Shown here in pieces: positions 22,226 to 31,268 of a stretch of 56,563 bases of DNA. Position numbers and translations under genes: made by a program. The stretch spans positions 1 to 56,563 of the forward strand of contig CAICTM010000613.1 of NCBI GenBank assembly GCA_903772945.1, in the 5' to 3' direction. The notes beneath the pieces are model-generated. The model was not told where the DNA came from and made no database searches. It saw nothing but the letters and a program-made list of their open reading frames with translations. This DNA comes from Seminavis robusta. Lineage: Eukaryota > Bacillariophyta > Bacillariophyceae > Naviculales > Naviculaceae. Within the stretch, counting starts at the first letter, position 1. Each line of letters starts with the position of its first letter.

Positions 22226-22314
22226 CTGTGTTAAATTTTGAAGTTGAGTTCCGGGAATACGGAAGCTGAAATTGAGGATACCGGTACTGGTTCTGCTCAC
22301 CGAATTAATACGAG

Positions 22315-22432
22315 CAGCTTCGATTTTTTTGATTCAAACGCGTGCCGGGTTTTCTAGTACAGTTCTACGTGAGCTCGTGTGGAAATGAACCAATAAGCTC
22401 GGCTCGCGTTTGAATAAATAAAATCGAAGCTG
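22315..22432. repeat. 118-bp foldback (inverted repeat) upstream of the TPR-like gene
   Basis: The left arm (22315 to about 22352, CAGCTTCGATTTTTTTGATT...) and the complement of the right arm (about 22396-22432) share CAGCTTCGATTTT, ATTCAAACGCG and GCCG, with only a few mismatches over about 37 bp. It lies about 250 bp before the start codon at 22686 and could form a long hairpin. It may be a tiny MITE or a regulatory structure. Confidence 0.5.
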
Positions 22433-22685
22433 TCTATGACATTGTTCGCGCGATGCCTTGACGCTTACTCGGAACAACAAGAAAGCTTTGTCGGCCCGTG
22501 TTTGCGAAGCAAACGTTCCATTCTGTTCCATTGCCGCGACACAGAGCAACTGCGACTGACTTTGAAAGTCCGCAGGGAACTAAGCCGCTCTTCTGGTTGA
22601 TCAATCTCGTTTTAGTTCCATGACGAAAGTCCGCTGCATAATTTCTTTTCCCCCGCACAAATAATAAGCAAAGCACTTGTTGACC

Positions 22686-23456
22686 ATGACCACCATTGTT
22701 GCTCATCCTACCTCCGCAGCCAATGCGACGAGGAAAGAATCTCTGATTAGAAGTGCCTTGATCCACAACAATGAAGGTGTGGCTCTATTGGAAAGAGGCA
22801 AGCCCAAGGAGGCCGCTGCTCACTTCACTCACGCCTTGAATCAGATGAACCAAAGCATGAGGATCCCCACGGACGTGAACAGAGCTACGGACGTATCCCC
22901 TTCCCCTTCCCCATCCAGTCCTTACACTCTTTTCACTATCCCCCATCTCTCTAGTACTGAAGATGACTGCGCCCAGTTTCTTCTCTTTGACGGAGCAATG
23001 ACCTTGGCTGCTGAGGGAAATCAAGCTGAAGACATCGCCTTCTACATAGCTGCCGGTATGCTCAACTTGGCCATGGGATTCCATCAAATGGGGGAAATGT
23101 CAAGCTCAACACAAGATAAGACCGGCACAAGGAGCATCTTCCAGAAGGCCGATCGTCTTTATCAGGCCGTCCAGCAAGTAGTTGAGGCGGGAATCCAGCA
23201 GCCAAACCAGCCACACACCACCACGTGCATGTTCCGCTTTCTGTTTGTGGCAGCTCAGAACAACCGTCTAGGCATTGCCTTGGAGAGCGGCAATTACACC
23301 ATTGCCAACCAGTTCAAGAAGGAGATGGATAGCATGCTCAAGACAATGTTCCGTGACCAGCCCCAAGAAACAGTTTACTTGGACGAGTTCATGCGCAACT
23401 CATCTTTGTTGGGCATCACTTGCATGCTGACTTCCTTGGCGGCAGCTTGCGCTTGA
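22686..23456 (+). CDS. Small TPR-like protein of unknown function (256 aa)
   Basis: Single exon. The ATG at 22686 (MTTIVAHPTSAANATRK) is the first in frame; a start three codons earlier would need a non-ATG codon. Residues about 20-52 (LIRSALIHNNEGVALLERGKPKEAAAHFTHAL, given here in part) fit a tetratricopeptide helix pair: N-EGVALLERGK--EAA-HF--AL. A Ser/Pro-rich insertion follows, then three or four amphipathic helices (LNLAMGFHQMG, FRFLFVAAQNNRLG, LLGITCMLTSLAA). No signal peptide or membrane helix, so probably cytosolic or nuclear. It resembles diatom-specific short proteins, but I cannot name a family. The next gene runs on the opposite strand and converges on it. Confidence 0.75.
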   Translation: MTTIVAHPTSAANATRKESLIRSALIHNNEGVALLERGKPKEAAAHFTHALNQMNQSMRIPTDVNRATDVSPSPSPSSPYTLFTIPHLSSTEDDCAQFLLFDGAMTLAAEGNQAEDIAFYIAAGMLNLAMGFHQMGEMSSSTQDKTGTRSIFQKADRLYQAVQQVVEAGIQQPNQPHTTTCMFRFLFVAAQNNRLGIALESGNYTIANQFKKEMDSMLKTMFRDQPQETVYLDEFMRNSSLLGITCMLTSLAAACA

Positions 23457-23726
23457 GTAATCTCTGCAAGGAGATCCCAGCAAACACACAACCATCTTTC
23501 ATTAATCTTTCAGTTTTATTCTAGTAGACTGCATTCCTTATATACCCAACACTGGTAGTCGCGTGTCTCTCTTTAGATTATTTTGCCTTCCGCAGGCATA
23601 ACCAAGGCTAACTAGCTTTGCTGTGTGTTGAGTGAGGCGGACCAAGATGGCCAACCGCAACGCTGTAGAAAAGAATTCTAGTAGCTATTCTAGTGCTACC
23701 GAAGATACAAAGACAAGCTTCAATCA

Positions 23727-24794
23727 TCAAGGCATCTCTGGGCATCCATTTTCTTGTGCCCACAGCAACACATTTGTGTGTCCTTCATTTCTTGCAAAAA
23801 AGCAGGTCTTCCAATCCCACGGACAACCATTTTCTCGAAGCCACTTGAGTACTTCCAAGTGTCCGCCACTAGCAGCGCCTGCACATGTCAAAGTACCAAA
23901 CACATATCCCTTCTCATGGAGCCACTTTAGAATCTTCAAATTGCCACTAGTTGCAGCACCATTGCAAGCAATGACATTGCATTCACATCCATTCTCTTGC
24001 GCCCATTGTAACACCTCCAAATGCCCACCCTCGGCCGCACTGGCACAAGTCATGGAATTCCACTCACAGCCGTTGGCTCGTGCCCATTTCAGAATTTCCA
24101 AGTGCCCTCCTCGCGCCGCATCAGAGCAGGTGGATCGTGTCCATTCACAGCCATTTTCTCTGGCCCATTTTAGGGTGTCAAAATGCCCATGTCGTGCCGC
24201 CGAAGAGCAAGTCCAAGCATTCCATGGGCAATGGTTGTGTCGGGCCCATTTCAAGATTACCAAATGCCCCCCACTGGCGGCACCTGCACACGTGTTGTCA
24301 TCCCAAGGACAGTGTCGCTCCACCACAAGCCATTGCAGCAGCTCCAAATGTCCACCTTCGGCCGCTTTGGCACATGCCCGTTCGTTCCAACCAAATCCTT
24401 TTTCGTCGTGGGCCCATTGCAGGGTGGCACGAGACCCCACCTTGGCAATCGCCGGACACACCAGATTGACAGAGGGCTTTCGTTTCGTTTCATTGAGGCG
24501 GCAGAGTTCATCCCAGTATCGGGCACAGGAGACGTTGTCGAATATGGATCTGTAAAATGTATCCGTGCTAGTGGCTGGTCTGGTATGAATTCCAAAGAGG
24601 ATCACCTCGGGAGGATGCTGGACCGACTGACAATATTCCTTGTAGAGCTGGTTCATTTTCTTGCTGACGGCTCCAATCAGGGCGTAGTGTCCCATTCCCA
24701 AAAAGGGCAGAATATCGTCGATCCAGACATCGGCTTGATCCAAGAGAATGGGATCCTCCCTTGCTCCGTCGGGGTTTGTTGTGCTTTCCGACAT
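23727..24794 (-). CDS. Ankyrin-repeat protein with F-box-like N-terminus (355 aa)
   Basis: Single intact exon. The ATG at 24794 (MSESTTNPDGARED) is preferred over an upstream GTG. A short N-terminal helix bundle (DVWIDDILPFLGMGHYALIGAVSKKMNQLYKEYC) reads like the F-box-related head that precedes ankyrin arrays in diatom proteins. From about residue 135, at least seven 33-residue units follow, of the form ENGCPW--TC--AA-GGHLE-LKWAR. The repeated GC-W and TC positions put regular cysteines on the solenoid face. Such proteins bind protein partners; the partner is unknown. A broken relative lies at 28951-30904, sharing the head sequence (KKMNQLYKEYC). It has no membrane segment. Confidence 0.85.
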   Translation of the reverse strand: MSESTTNPDGAREDPILLDQADVWIDDILPFLGMGHYALIGAVSKKMNQLYKEYCQSVQHPPEVILFGIHTRPATSTDTFYRSIFDNVSCARYWDELCRLNETKRKPSVNLVCPAIAKVGSRATLQWAHDEKGFGWNERACAKAAEGGHLELLQWLVVERHCPWDDNTCAGAASGGHLVILKWARHNHCPWNAWTCSSAARHGHFDTLKWARENGCEWTRSTCSDAARGGHLEILKWARANGCEWNSMTCASAAEGGHLEVLQWAQENGCECNVIACNGAATSGNLKILKWLHEKGYVFGTLTCAGAASGGHLEVLKWLRENGCPWDWKTCFFARNEGHTNVLLWAQENGCPEMP

Positions 24795-25456
24795 CACGGT
24801 ACTAGTAGTATACCGAGATTCTCTGAGACTGCCGAGAAAGACAACTAGTAGTAAAAGTACCGGCACTAGCTAGCTAGCCAATACTCCTGATCAGCAGGCG
24901 ATGGTATCGTGTGTATCTTGGGAGATGATCACTGCGTCAATGAAGGTATCCAGACCTATTTGCTCGGCCCTCTGAAGACTACTGGTAGCTAGCTGGCTGT
25001 GTGCTTGTTTCTCGAATCTGCGGTTGCAACGTTCGCATGGTACACGTACCGGTATCGTCGTTCAATAAAAAAAATAAAGAATTAAGTAAATAGGTAGAAG
25101 GTACGTCACTACCGGTACGTGACACCGAACCACTTGGCGGTGCAAAGACAAGGCAACAATGAGGATGGCCAGGTGCCCAAAGAACAGAGAACCCCTTTCA
25201 CACGAAGTGCGAGCTATAGGTTGAGACCTTCTAATCGAGTGGTGGGCCCACCTTGATCAAGAGTAGGGTTGCGTAGTGATAAAGTGAGAGACAGGTGGAG
25301 CATAGTGTTAGTAGTGCAGCAAGTACTGAAGGAGGCAACTATAGCTACAAGTATAGGCATACCGTTGTTCTTGGAAATCCTAACGAATCTAGTCAACCCG
25401 GGTTCTTCGTTGACTTGTTAGTAGCTAGTAGCCTATAACCCCATACTCCCGACTGT
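24795..25456. other. Gene-free interval
   Basis: Probable promoter of the minus-strand ankyrin gene at its left edge. The rest shows CTAGCTAG and ACCGGT words and no coding frame I can support. Confidence 0.5.
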
Positions 25457-26058
25457 ATGGATGGTCAACTAGCCACCAGAGAATCTCCGGTGGTGGAAAA
25501 CAGGCTATCAGTCAATGATCTGGAGATGGCTGGGCTGCTCTTACACTACCATGTGCTGGAGCAGCTAGTTCCATCACTTGCACACAAGCACTGTTCATCC
25601 TGGTGTGACAACACATCAACTGTCTCCTGGGCCCGACGGCTGCCATCCAGCAAATCCTTGGTTGGCCAGCACTTGGTTCGAGCCTTGTGCATTGGTGATG
25701 CAGCGACCAAAAGTACTCCACTGGCACCTTGGTCCATCGTGGGCGCCAGCAACAAAATGGCCAACCTTGCTCGCCGATCATTCAAAAAGGAGGGGCCGAA
25801 AACTATGATCTGTCTGATGATGAGTTTCTCACATTGTTCAATCAAAACTTCCCCCTCACACAGCAAGCCTCCTGGCACAGGCACCACCCCAACACCAAGG
25901 TATGCTCACTGGTCTTTTCAGATATGCAAACAAAGCGACAGCCCATAGGGTCGTGGCTTCGACTACCCAACGCAGGAAAAACTTCTGGCACGATTGGTGC
26001 CGGCTCCTCAGCTACATGGGATGAGCCATCTACTGGCCAGCCCTCCACCAACAAATAG
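25457..26058 (+). pseudogene. Retroelement remnant: RNase H-like C-terminal segment, frame-broken
   Basis: The first frame gives SVNDLEMAGLLLHYHVLE, then HCSSWCDNTSTVSWARRLPS and IVGASNKMANLARRSF. This is the pattern of the RNase H-like domain at the end of reverse transcriptases from tyrosine-recombinase-type (DIRS-like) elements. A frame change follows near 25784 in an A-run. The next frame gives FLTLFNQNFPL, SWLRLPNAGKTSGTIGAGS, typical of the segment after that domain. RT and recombinase are absent. The DIRS-like assignment is tentative; the retroelement origin is more secure. Confidence 0.5.
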
Positions 26059-26520
26059 AAGTTTATCTACGAGCTGACCCCCCGCCAGGCTCATGTATTC
26101 ATCACCAATGCACTCACACCATCACAAGCCCTGTCAAGGCCCTACTAGCATGATGAGTGGCAAACATGATGCAACACACCACTAACATAAACTCTGCCAT
26201 CAGTATCTATTTTGAAATGTCAGAGGAACCCATGCTCGAACACAAGTAACTTTGTATTCGTGGATTGAAGATTCGTAGTCCTCTTTCATGCTGAAGATCC
26301 TTTGCTACTAGCTACTAGAGAAGTTAACATTGCTACGAAATTGTGGTAAGATGCAAGAGACAAAGACAAACGGCGCGGACGCTCGGCCCCCGTGACAAGT
26401 TTCGAGAAAATAACTGATTAGTTAGTGCTTCCTCCCGTGTGGAAACAATTCTCATGGTAACATTGGGTCTTACATGTATGTACTGGATCGGTCGGCATGG
26501 CATGACTCCTCTTGCGGCAC
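26059..26520. other. Gene-free interval downstream of SF3B2
   Basis: No coding frame of note on either strand; 3' flank of SF3B2. It ends at the SF3B2 stop. Confidence 0.5.
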
Positions 26521-28360
26521 CTAAAACTTGAAGGCTTTACCGGTGTCTTCCTTGTCATCATTCTTTTTCTTGGCCTTGTCGTTCTGTACACCCTTGGACA
26601 GAACACTGGCCATTCCATCGGCCGGCTGATTATTTGCATTTGGAAGCACATAGGCATTGCTCGATGCAAACACAGTTCCGGCTTGGGCTGCCGCCGCCTG
26701 CGGTTGTTGTTGTGGCAAGACTTGATAGAGTTGTTTGGGGGCAGCAACCATGGGTGTGATATCGCCGGGTTGTTTTCGCAAATCCAACGGCGGAGCCGAA
26801 CTTTGAATTCCCGGTGGCAACACGGACGGCGGCACGACCGATTCGGTGGCGCTGGGATCCGCCACTTCACCGTCTTCTTCTTCACTTTCCGATTCATCCA
26901 TTTCCTCATCGCTGGATTCTTCCACGTCGGATTCTTCGGCTTCCTCGAATCCAGCTTCCGGCAGTGCTCCCCAACTTACTTTGGCCAATGTTTTTCCATG
27001 ACTGGTCACGAGCAAGGCATCGTTGGCCGCATCACTATTGCGATTTCCAGGCGGATCAAAAGGATTTCCACCATAGAGTGGTCGTCCGTAGGGATCGACC
27101 GGAGGCTTGCCCCATCCTCCGGGATGATATCCGTACTGGCATTGATCGTGAGGCAACTGGGCGTTGAGTCCTGGAATTTTGAGTTGTGGATAACTCGGTG
27201 GTGGCCCGTATCGTTGCATGTTATTGAGCCACGGTGGAGGGGAATGATCGTCCGTCATTCCCAACGCTGTGCGGAGGGCGTCACTGAGTTGCCCTCCCGG
27301 TTTAATGTTGGTGTTGGTTTCGAGTTCTTTTCCTTCGTAGTACGTGTCTCCAATTTTCGTCAAGTTGGCCGGCTTGGATTGGTGTTTGAAAAAGGCACTA
27401 TGGAGCGTTCGATAGTCAATGTCAATGGCTCCCATTTTGGGAGCCACCCGTCCTCGATTCTTTTGTTTCGCGGATTGGCCCGCTTCGGTTTCATTGAGCG
27501 AGTCTCTGACTTCAGCAATTCCAGTTTTGATGATAAAATCCGGAAGTTGAAAGGGGGTCTTTTCAAATCCTCTCTGTTGTCGATGAAGAAAGATGGTAAG
27601 CAGAACAAAATTAACAACACAAAAGAATGAGACAATCGACTGAAATTTTCCAGGATTCAAGGGCACATAAACTAGCTAGCTAGCTAGAGCTGACTGATTG
27701 ACTGACTTACCTTTCCCTGCAAATACTTGCGCTTTCTTCCCCAATGTCGCGGAACTGGGACAGTTCCAGGAGCGCCTTTTAGCTGCAACAACAAAACATA
27801 TAAGTGAGCAATTTGTCATCACCAAAAGTACTCTTATTTGACTGAAAACTCACCTCAATGAGAAACTCTGGGTCGTACGCGGTGACATCGTGCGCTTCCA
27901 CCAAGTCGGGTCGAGTGACGCGGCGTTTGAGTTCTGCCAAAGAAGGGCGAATCATTTCACGCAGTTTCCGTTTGCTCATGGAATCTTCATTCTCTTCGTC
28001 GTCCTCATCATCGTAATCCTCTTCTTCGTCCTTCTTTTCCTCCTGTTTGGCGTCCTCATCATCATCGTCTGTCACGAAATTGGATCGTTCTTCGAATTTG
28101 CGCAGCACGGATTCAATTTCTTCCAACGACGATGACACGGCGCCCTCTTCTTCTGATGACTTGTTGTCTGCAGCAGCAGTCGGCACGACGACTTTTTCCA
28201 CAACGTATTCAATTTCCACATCCAGAGTCACCGAATCATCGGCATTGTCTCCCTTGGTTTCAACAGCATCGTTGGCCTTTTGCTCTTCTTCTTCGGCTTC
28301 CACCTTTTTCTTCTTGCGCTGTCGCTTTCGTCGGTTCCGCTCGGCAGCAGAGATTCCCAT
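26521..28360 (-). CDS. SF3B2: Splicing factor 3B subunit 2 (SF3B2 / SAP145 / Cus1), 543 aa, three exons
   Basis: Exons 28360-27854, 27782-27711 and 27573-26521, all junctions phase 0. SF3B2 is a subunit of the SF3b complex of U2 snRNP and helps hold the branch-site duplex in the nucleus. Diagnostic blocks occur in order: a basic start (ERNRRKRQRKKKK), an acidic middle, SKRKLREM..SLAELK, HDVTAYDPEFLIE (end of exon 1), PVPRHWGRKRKYLQGK (24-codon exon 2), RGFEKTPFQLPDFI, KMGAIDIDYRTLHSAFF, GPPPSYPQLKIPGLNAQLP and GYHPGGWGKPPVD. The last two are the PSP-domain signature. An acidic segment and a Gln/Pro-rich tail end the protein. It is shorter than animal SF3B2 but longer than yeast Cus1, mainly through a short N-terminus. 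The exon-2 match fixes the splice model. It starts back to back with the ankyrin gene at 28951, sharing 590 bp. Confidence 0.93.
27711..27782 (-). other. 72-nt internal exon of SF3B2
   Basis: Flanked by GCAG at 27783-27786 and GTAAGT starting at 27710. It codes exactly 24 residues, LKGAPGTVPVPRHW then GRKRKYLQGK, the most conserved core of the family, and joins both neighbours in phase 0. Confidence 0.9.
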
Positions 28361-28950
28361 TGTCGTATTGTACCGTAGAGTACTTTTCAGTGCCACAAGG
28401 GGGCAGACTACTCTACTCGACTCACTCAAAGGAGACGTCTCTTGGCAAGAGGTTCCGAGAGGGTTGTTGCGTGTGTTGGGTGGATGGTGGCCGTTTGGGG
28501 GTTGCACGGGAGTGCCACTCTCCTAATCCGGCTGAGCTGGAAATACTGTTTCAGCCAGACCAAAGGCGTCTTTGTTTTCCCCACCTTCATTTTGGACCAA
28601 CTTCATTATTTTGCTCCTAAAGATCTGCTGCCGCGCTGCCACATGCCCCCCCATTTTGCCCTGCTTCGGTCCTCTCTGCGCAGTGCTCCCCCCACCCAAG
28701 CTGCTGCTCTACCTACTAGTAGTGGTAGCTTAGCCCCCCCTCACTCCTTAATTAACGTGTCTGTTTAGTATTTGTTTTCCCCCTTGTAACGGGACCAGTA
28801 GACCAAGCACTTCTCTCTTCTCTCCTCCCATTTCCAACCAAGTGACCTCTGTCCCCTGGTCTCCCAGCCGATGGGCTCATCAAACACTGCCTGCCATGGC
28901 TTTGAATAGGGGCATAGATTGATTGATTTACTAGCTACTAGACCGCAACA
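28361..28950. promoter_or_regulatory. Shared 590-bp divergent intergenic region (SF3B2 and ankyrin gene)
   Basis: It lies between two start codons facing away from each other. No TATA-like or repeated operator element stands out. Regulatory role is inferred from position only. Confidence 0.4.
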
Positions 28951-30904
28951 ATGGACACCATCTTTCTTCAAGGCTTCTGCCGTTGCCTCCGTCGTATTAT
29001 CATGTCCTCCGATCGCTCCGACAATACTAGGACTGCTGAGTCCATTCCTCCTCCTGTCGATTCCACTAACCACACCATCAATACCAATACTACCCCTAAT
29101 ACTGCTACTACCAAGTCTCCTCTTCTGTTGGCGGGTGATGAGATTTTGATGCAAGGCATTCTACCGCATGTTGGTGTTGGACAGTATGCCTTTATTGGAC
29201 CAGTCAACAAAAAGATGAATCAACTGTACAAAGAGTACTGCAAGGTTGAACTCAAGAAAAGTCCAAGAAGAGTACACAAAGATAAACCGGACAACCCGCT
29301 AATCGACAGACGCTGGAGATCTGCAGAAATCACCGACACTCTTGACAGCGAAACATTCTGTAACCTGTCACGTGCAGAATACTGGCTCAAGGACGATTCT
29401 TATTATTCCACCCATAAGGCACCTGATCGTGATGATGTTGCCAATGCAATTGCCAAATTTGGAAATATTACTCTCATGCAGTGGGCACGACAACAAGGAT
29501 TCCCATGGGATGAACAGACATGCTTCCTTGCTGCTTACAGTGGGCATTTGGAAATGCTCCAATGGTTAAGAAAGAATGGTTGTCCATGGAATGAGTGGAC
29601 ATGTTCCTCTGCTGCTCAAAATGGACAATTGGAAATCTTAAGTGGGCTCATGAAAACGGTTGTCCATGGGATGGGTGGACATGTGCAGGAGCTGCTAAAA
29701 TGGATTTGGAAATGCTCCATGGTTAAGAGCAATTGGTTGTCCATGGCATAATGGAAATGTGCATCAGCTGCTAAAATGGCATTTTGAAATCCTAAAGTGG
29801 GCTCGGGAAAATGGGTGTCCATGGAATGAAGACACATGTAGCAAAGCTGCCGAAAGGGGCCATATCGAAATTCTGAAGTGGGCTCGTGCAAATGAATGTC
29901 CATGGAATGAAGCGACATGCTGGTGCGCTGCTGAAAATGGGCATTTTGAAATCCTAAATGGGCTCTGAAAATGGGTGTCCATGGAATGAAGCGACATGCT
30001 GGCGCGCTGCTGAAAATGGGCATTTTGAAATCTTGAAGTGGGCTCGTGAAAATGGCTGTCCATGAATGAACGGACATGTGCTCTTGCTGCTCATGGTGGC
30101 CACTTGGAAGTTTTGAAGTGGGCTCGTGAAAATGGTTGTCCATGGAATACTTATACATGCAGGTATGCTGCTGAGGAGGGTCATTTGGAAATTTCTAAAG
30201 TGGGCTCGTGGAAACGGTTGTCCATGGGATGCAAGTACATGTGTCAGAGCTGCTGAAAGGGGCCATTTGGAAATCTTGAAGTGGGCTCATGAAAATGGAT
30301 GTCCATGGAATGAAATGACATGCGCCCTTGCTGCTGAAAATGGCCACTTGGATATTGTAAAGTGGGCTCGTGAAAATGGTTGTCCATGGAATGGAGGACT
30401 GCTCAGGTGCTGCTAAAGGCCATTGGAAGCTTGAAGTGGGCTCGTGAAAACGGGTGTCCATGGGGTGAATGGACATGTGAGGCCGCCGCTCTAAATGGCG
30501 ATTTGGAAATTCTAAAGTGGGCTCATGAAAATGGTTGTCCATGGGATGGGTGGACATGTGCAGGAGCTGCTAAGAATGGACATTTGGCAGTTTTAAAGTG
30601 GGCTCGTGCAAATGGTTGCCCATGGAATGAAGACACATGTAGCAAAGCTGCCGAAAGGGGCCATATCGAAATTCTGAAGTGGGCTCGTGAAAATGGCTGT
30701 CCATGGAATGAAGACACATGTGTCAAAGCTGCGGAAAGGGGCCGGTTGGAAAGTCTGAAGTGGGCTCGTGAAAATGGCTGTCCATGGAGTGTAGCGACAT
30801 ATCGAGCTGCCCGCAGGTCTGACCGAATTGGAGTGATCCAGTGGCTGCGTGACAATGGCTGCCCTGGGTCTCATCATGAAGGACACCAACATCGTTTATG
30901 GTAA
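28951..30904 (+). pseudogene. Ankyrin-repeat gene with F-box-like head, broken by at least six frame changes
   Basis: The first frame runs from ATG 28951 to 29751 and gives an intact head (QYAFIGPVNKKMNQLYKEYC), as in the ankyrin protein at 23727-24794. Two clean ankyrin units follow before the frame is lost near 29640. From there to the stop at 30902-30904 the same 33-residue unit (ENGCPWNE-TC--AAE-GHLEILKWAR, 99-nt period) continues about twelve more times, but the frame changes near 29640, 29750, 29957, 30063, 30197 and 30400-30425. Most changes are one-base losses or gains, such as CCATGAATG for CCATGGAATG. It is either a recent pseudogene or an intact gene whose repeats were misassembled. 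Confidence 0.7.
29470..30860 (+). repeat. Array of 99-nt ankyrin units
   Basis: About 13-14 units, each containing AAGTGGGCTCGTGAAAATGG and TGTCCATGGAATGA variants. Copies are very alike in DNA, so the array probably grew by unequal exchange or slippage. Confidence 0.75.
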
Positions 30905-31268
30905 GGTTAGAAATTGTATCAAAAGTAGACAGTTGCTCAGTTTGCCCCATAGTACCTTGGCTAGCTAGCCATTGGCTCAATTGGTGTGATGGGATTGCGG
31001 ATCTTTGTTGGTAGGACGCACAGTACCGGTATTTGCTTTCCCTCGTTAAGGGCGAACAACCACTCCCGCTCTCATCCGCAAGCATCAATGCATGGATTTT
31101 TCTATCAAAGCTACCTGGTACAAAATGGCAAGGTCTAGCTATGCATTCATGTAATAGCAGGCAGGCCAATGCACACATTCTAATTTAATATACGAGATGA
31201 AATAAAACGGGACCTTCTTTCGTTGCTGGCTATGCTTTGCAACTTTTTCATGCGCTCCCTACCAGGCG
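30905..31268. other. Short gene-free interval between convergent genes
   Basis: It holds the 3' ends of the broken ankyrin gene (plus) and the multi-pass gene (minus). No other feature seen. Confidence 0.5.

Larger units (their letters stand above)
21399..22685. other. Gene-free interval with two inverted-repeat elements
   Basis: No coding region recognised. It contains the 417-bp inverted-repeat element at 21809-22225, directly followed by a copy of the dispersed unit also found at 15444-15508, and then the 118-bp foldback at 22315-22432. The last 250 bases are the likely promoter and leader of the gene at 22686. Confidence 0.55.

Noticed and set aside
23632..24555. Long plus-strand frame opposite the ankyrin gene
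   Set aside because: It is the mirror of the 99-nt ankyrin units (repeating HSQPFSRAHFRISKCP-like units); the minus strand gives proper ankyrin repeats.
26512..27630. 372-codon plus-strand frame
   Set aside because: It lies opposite SF3B2 exon 3, whose protein matches a conserved family; the plus frame has no recognisable domain.
29470..30860. Regular 99-nt spacing considered as a CRISPR-like array
   Set aside because: Units are contiguous coding ankyrin repeats without spacers, in a eukaryotic genome.
29616..30892. Several minus-strand frames opposite the broken ankyrin array
   Set aside because: Repeats of HGQPFSRAHF-type sequence are the reverse complement of ENGCPW units, not a gene.
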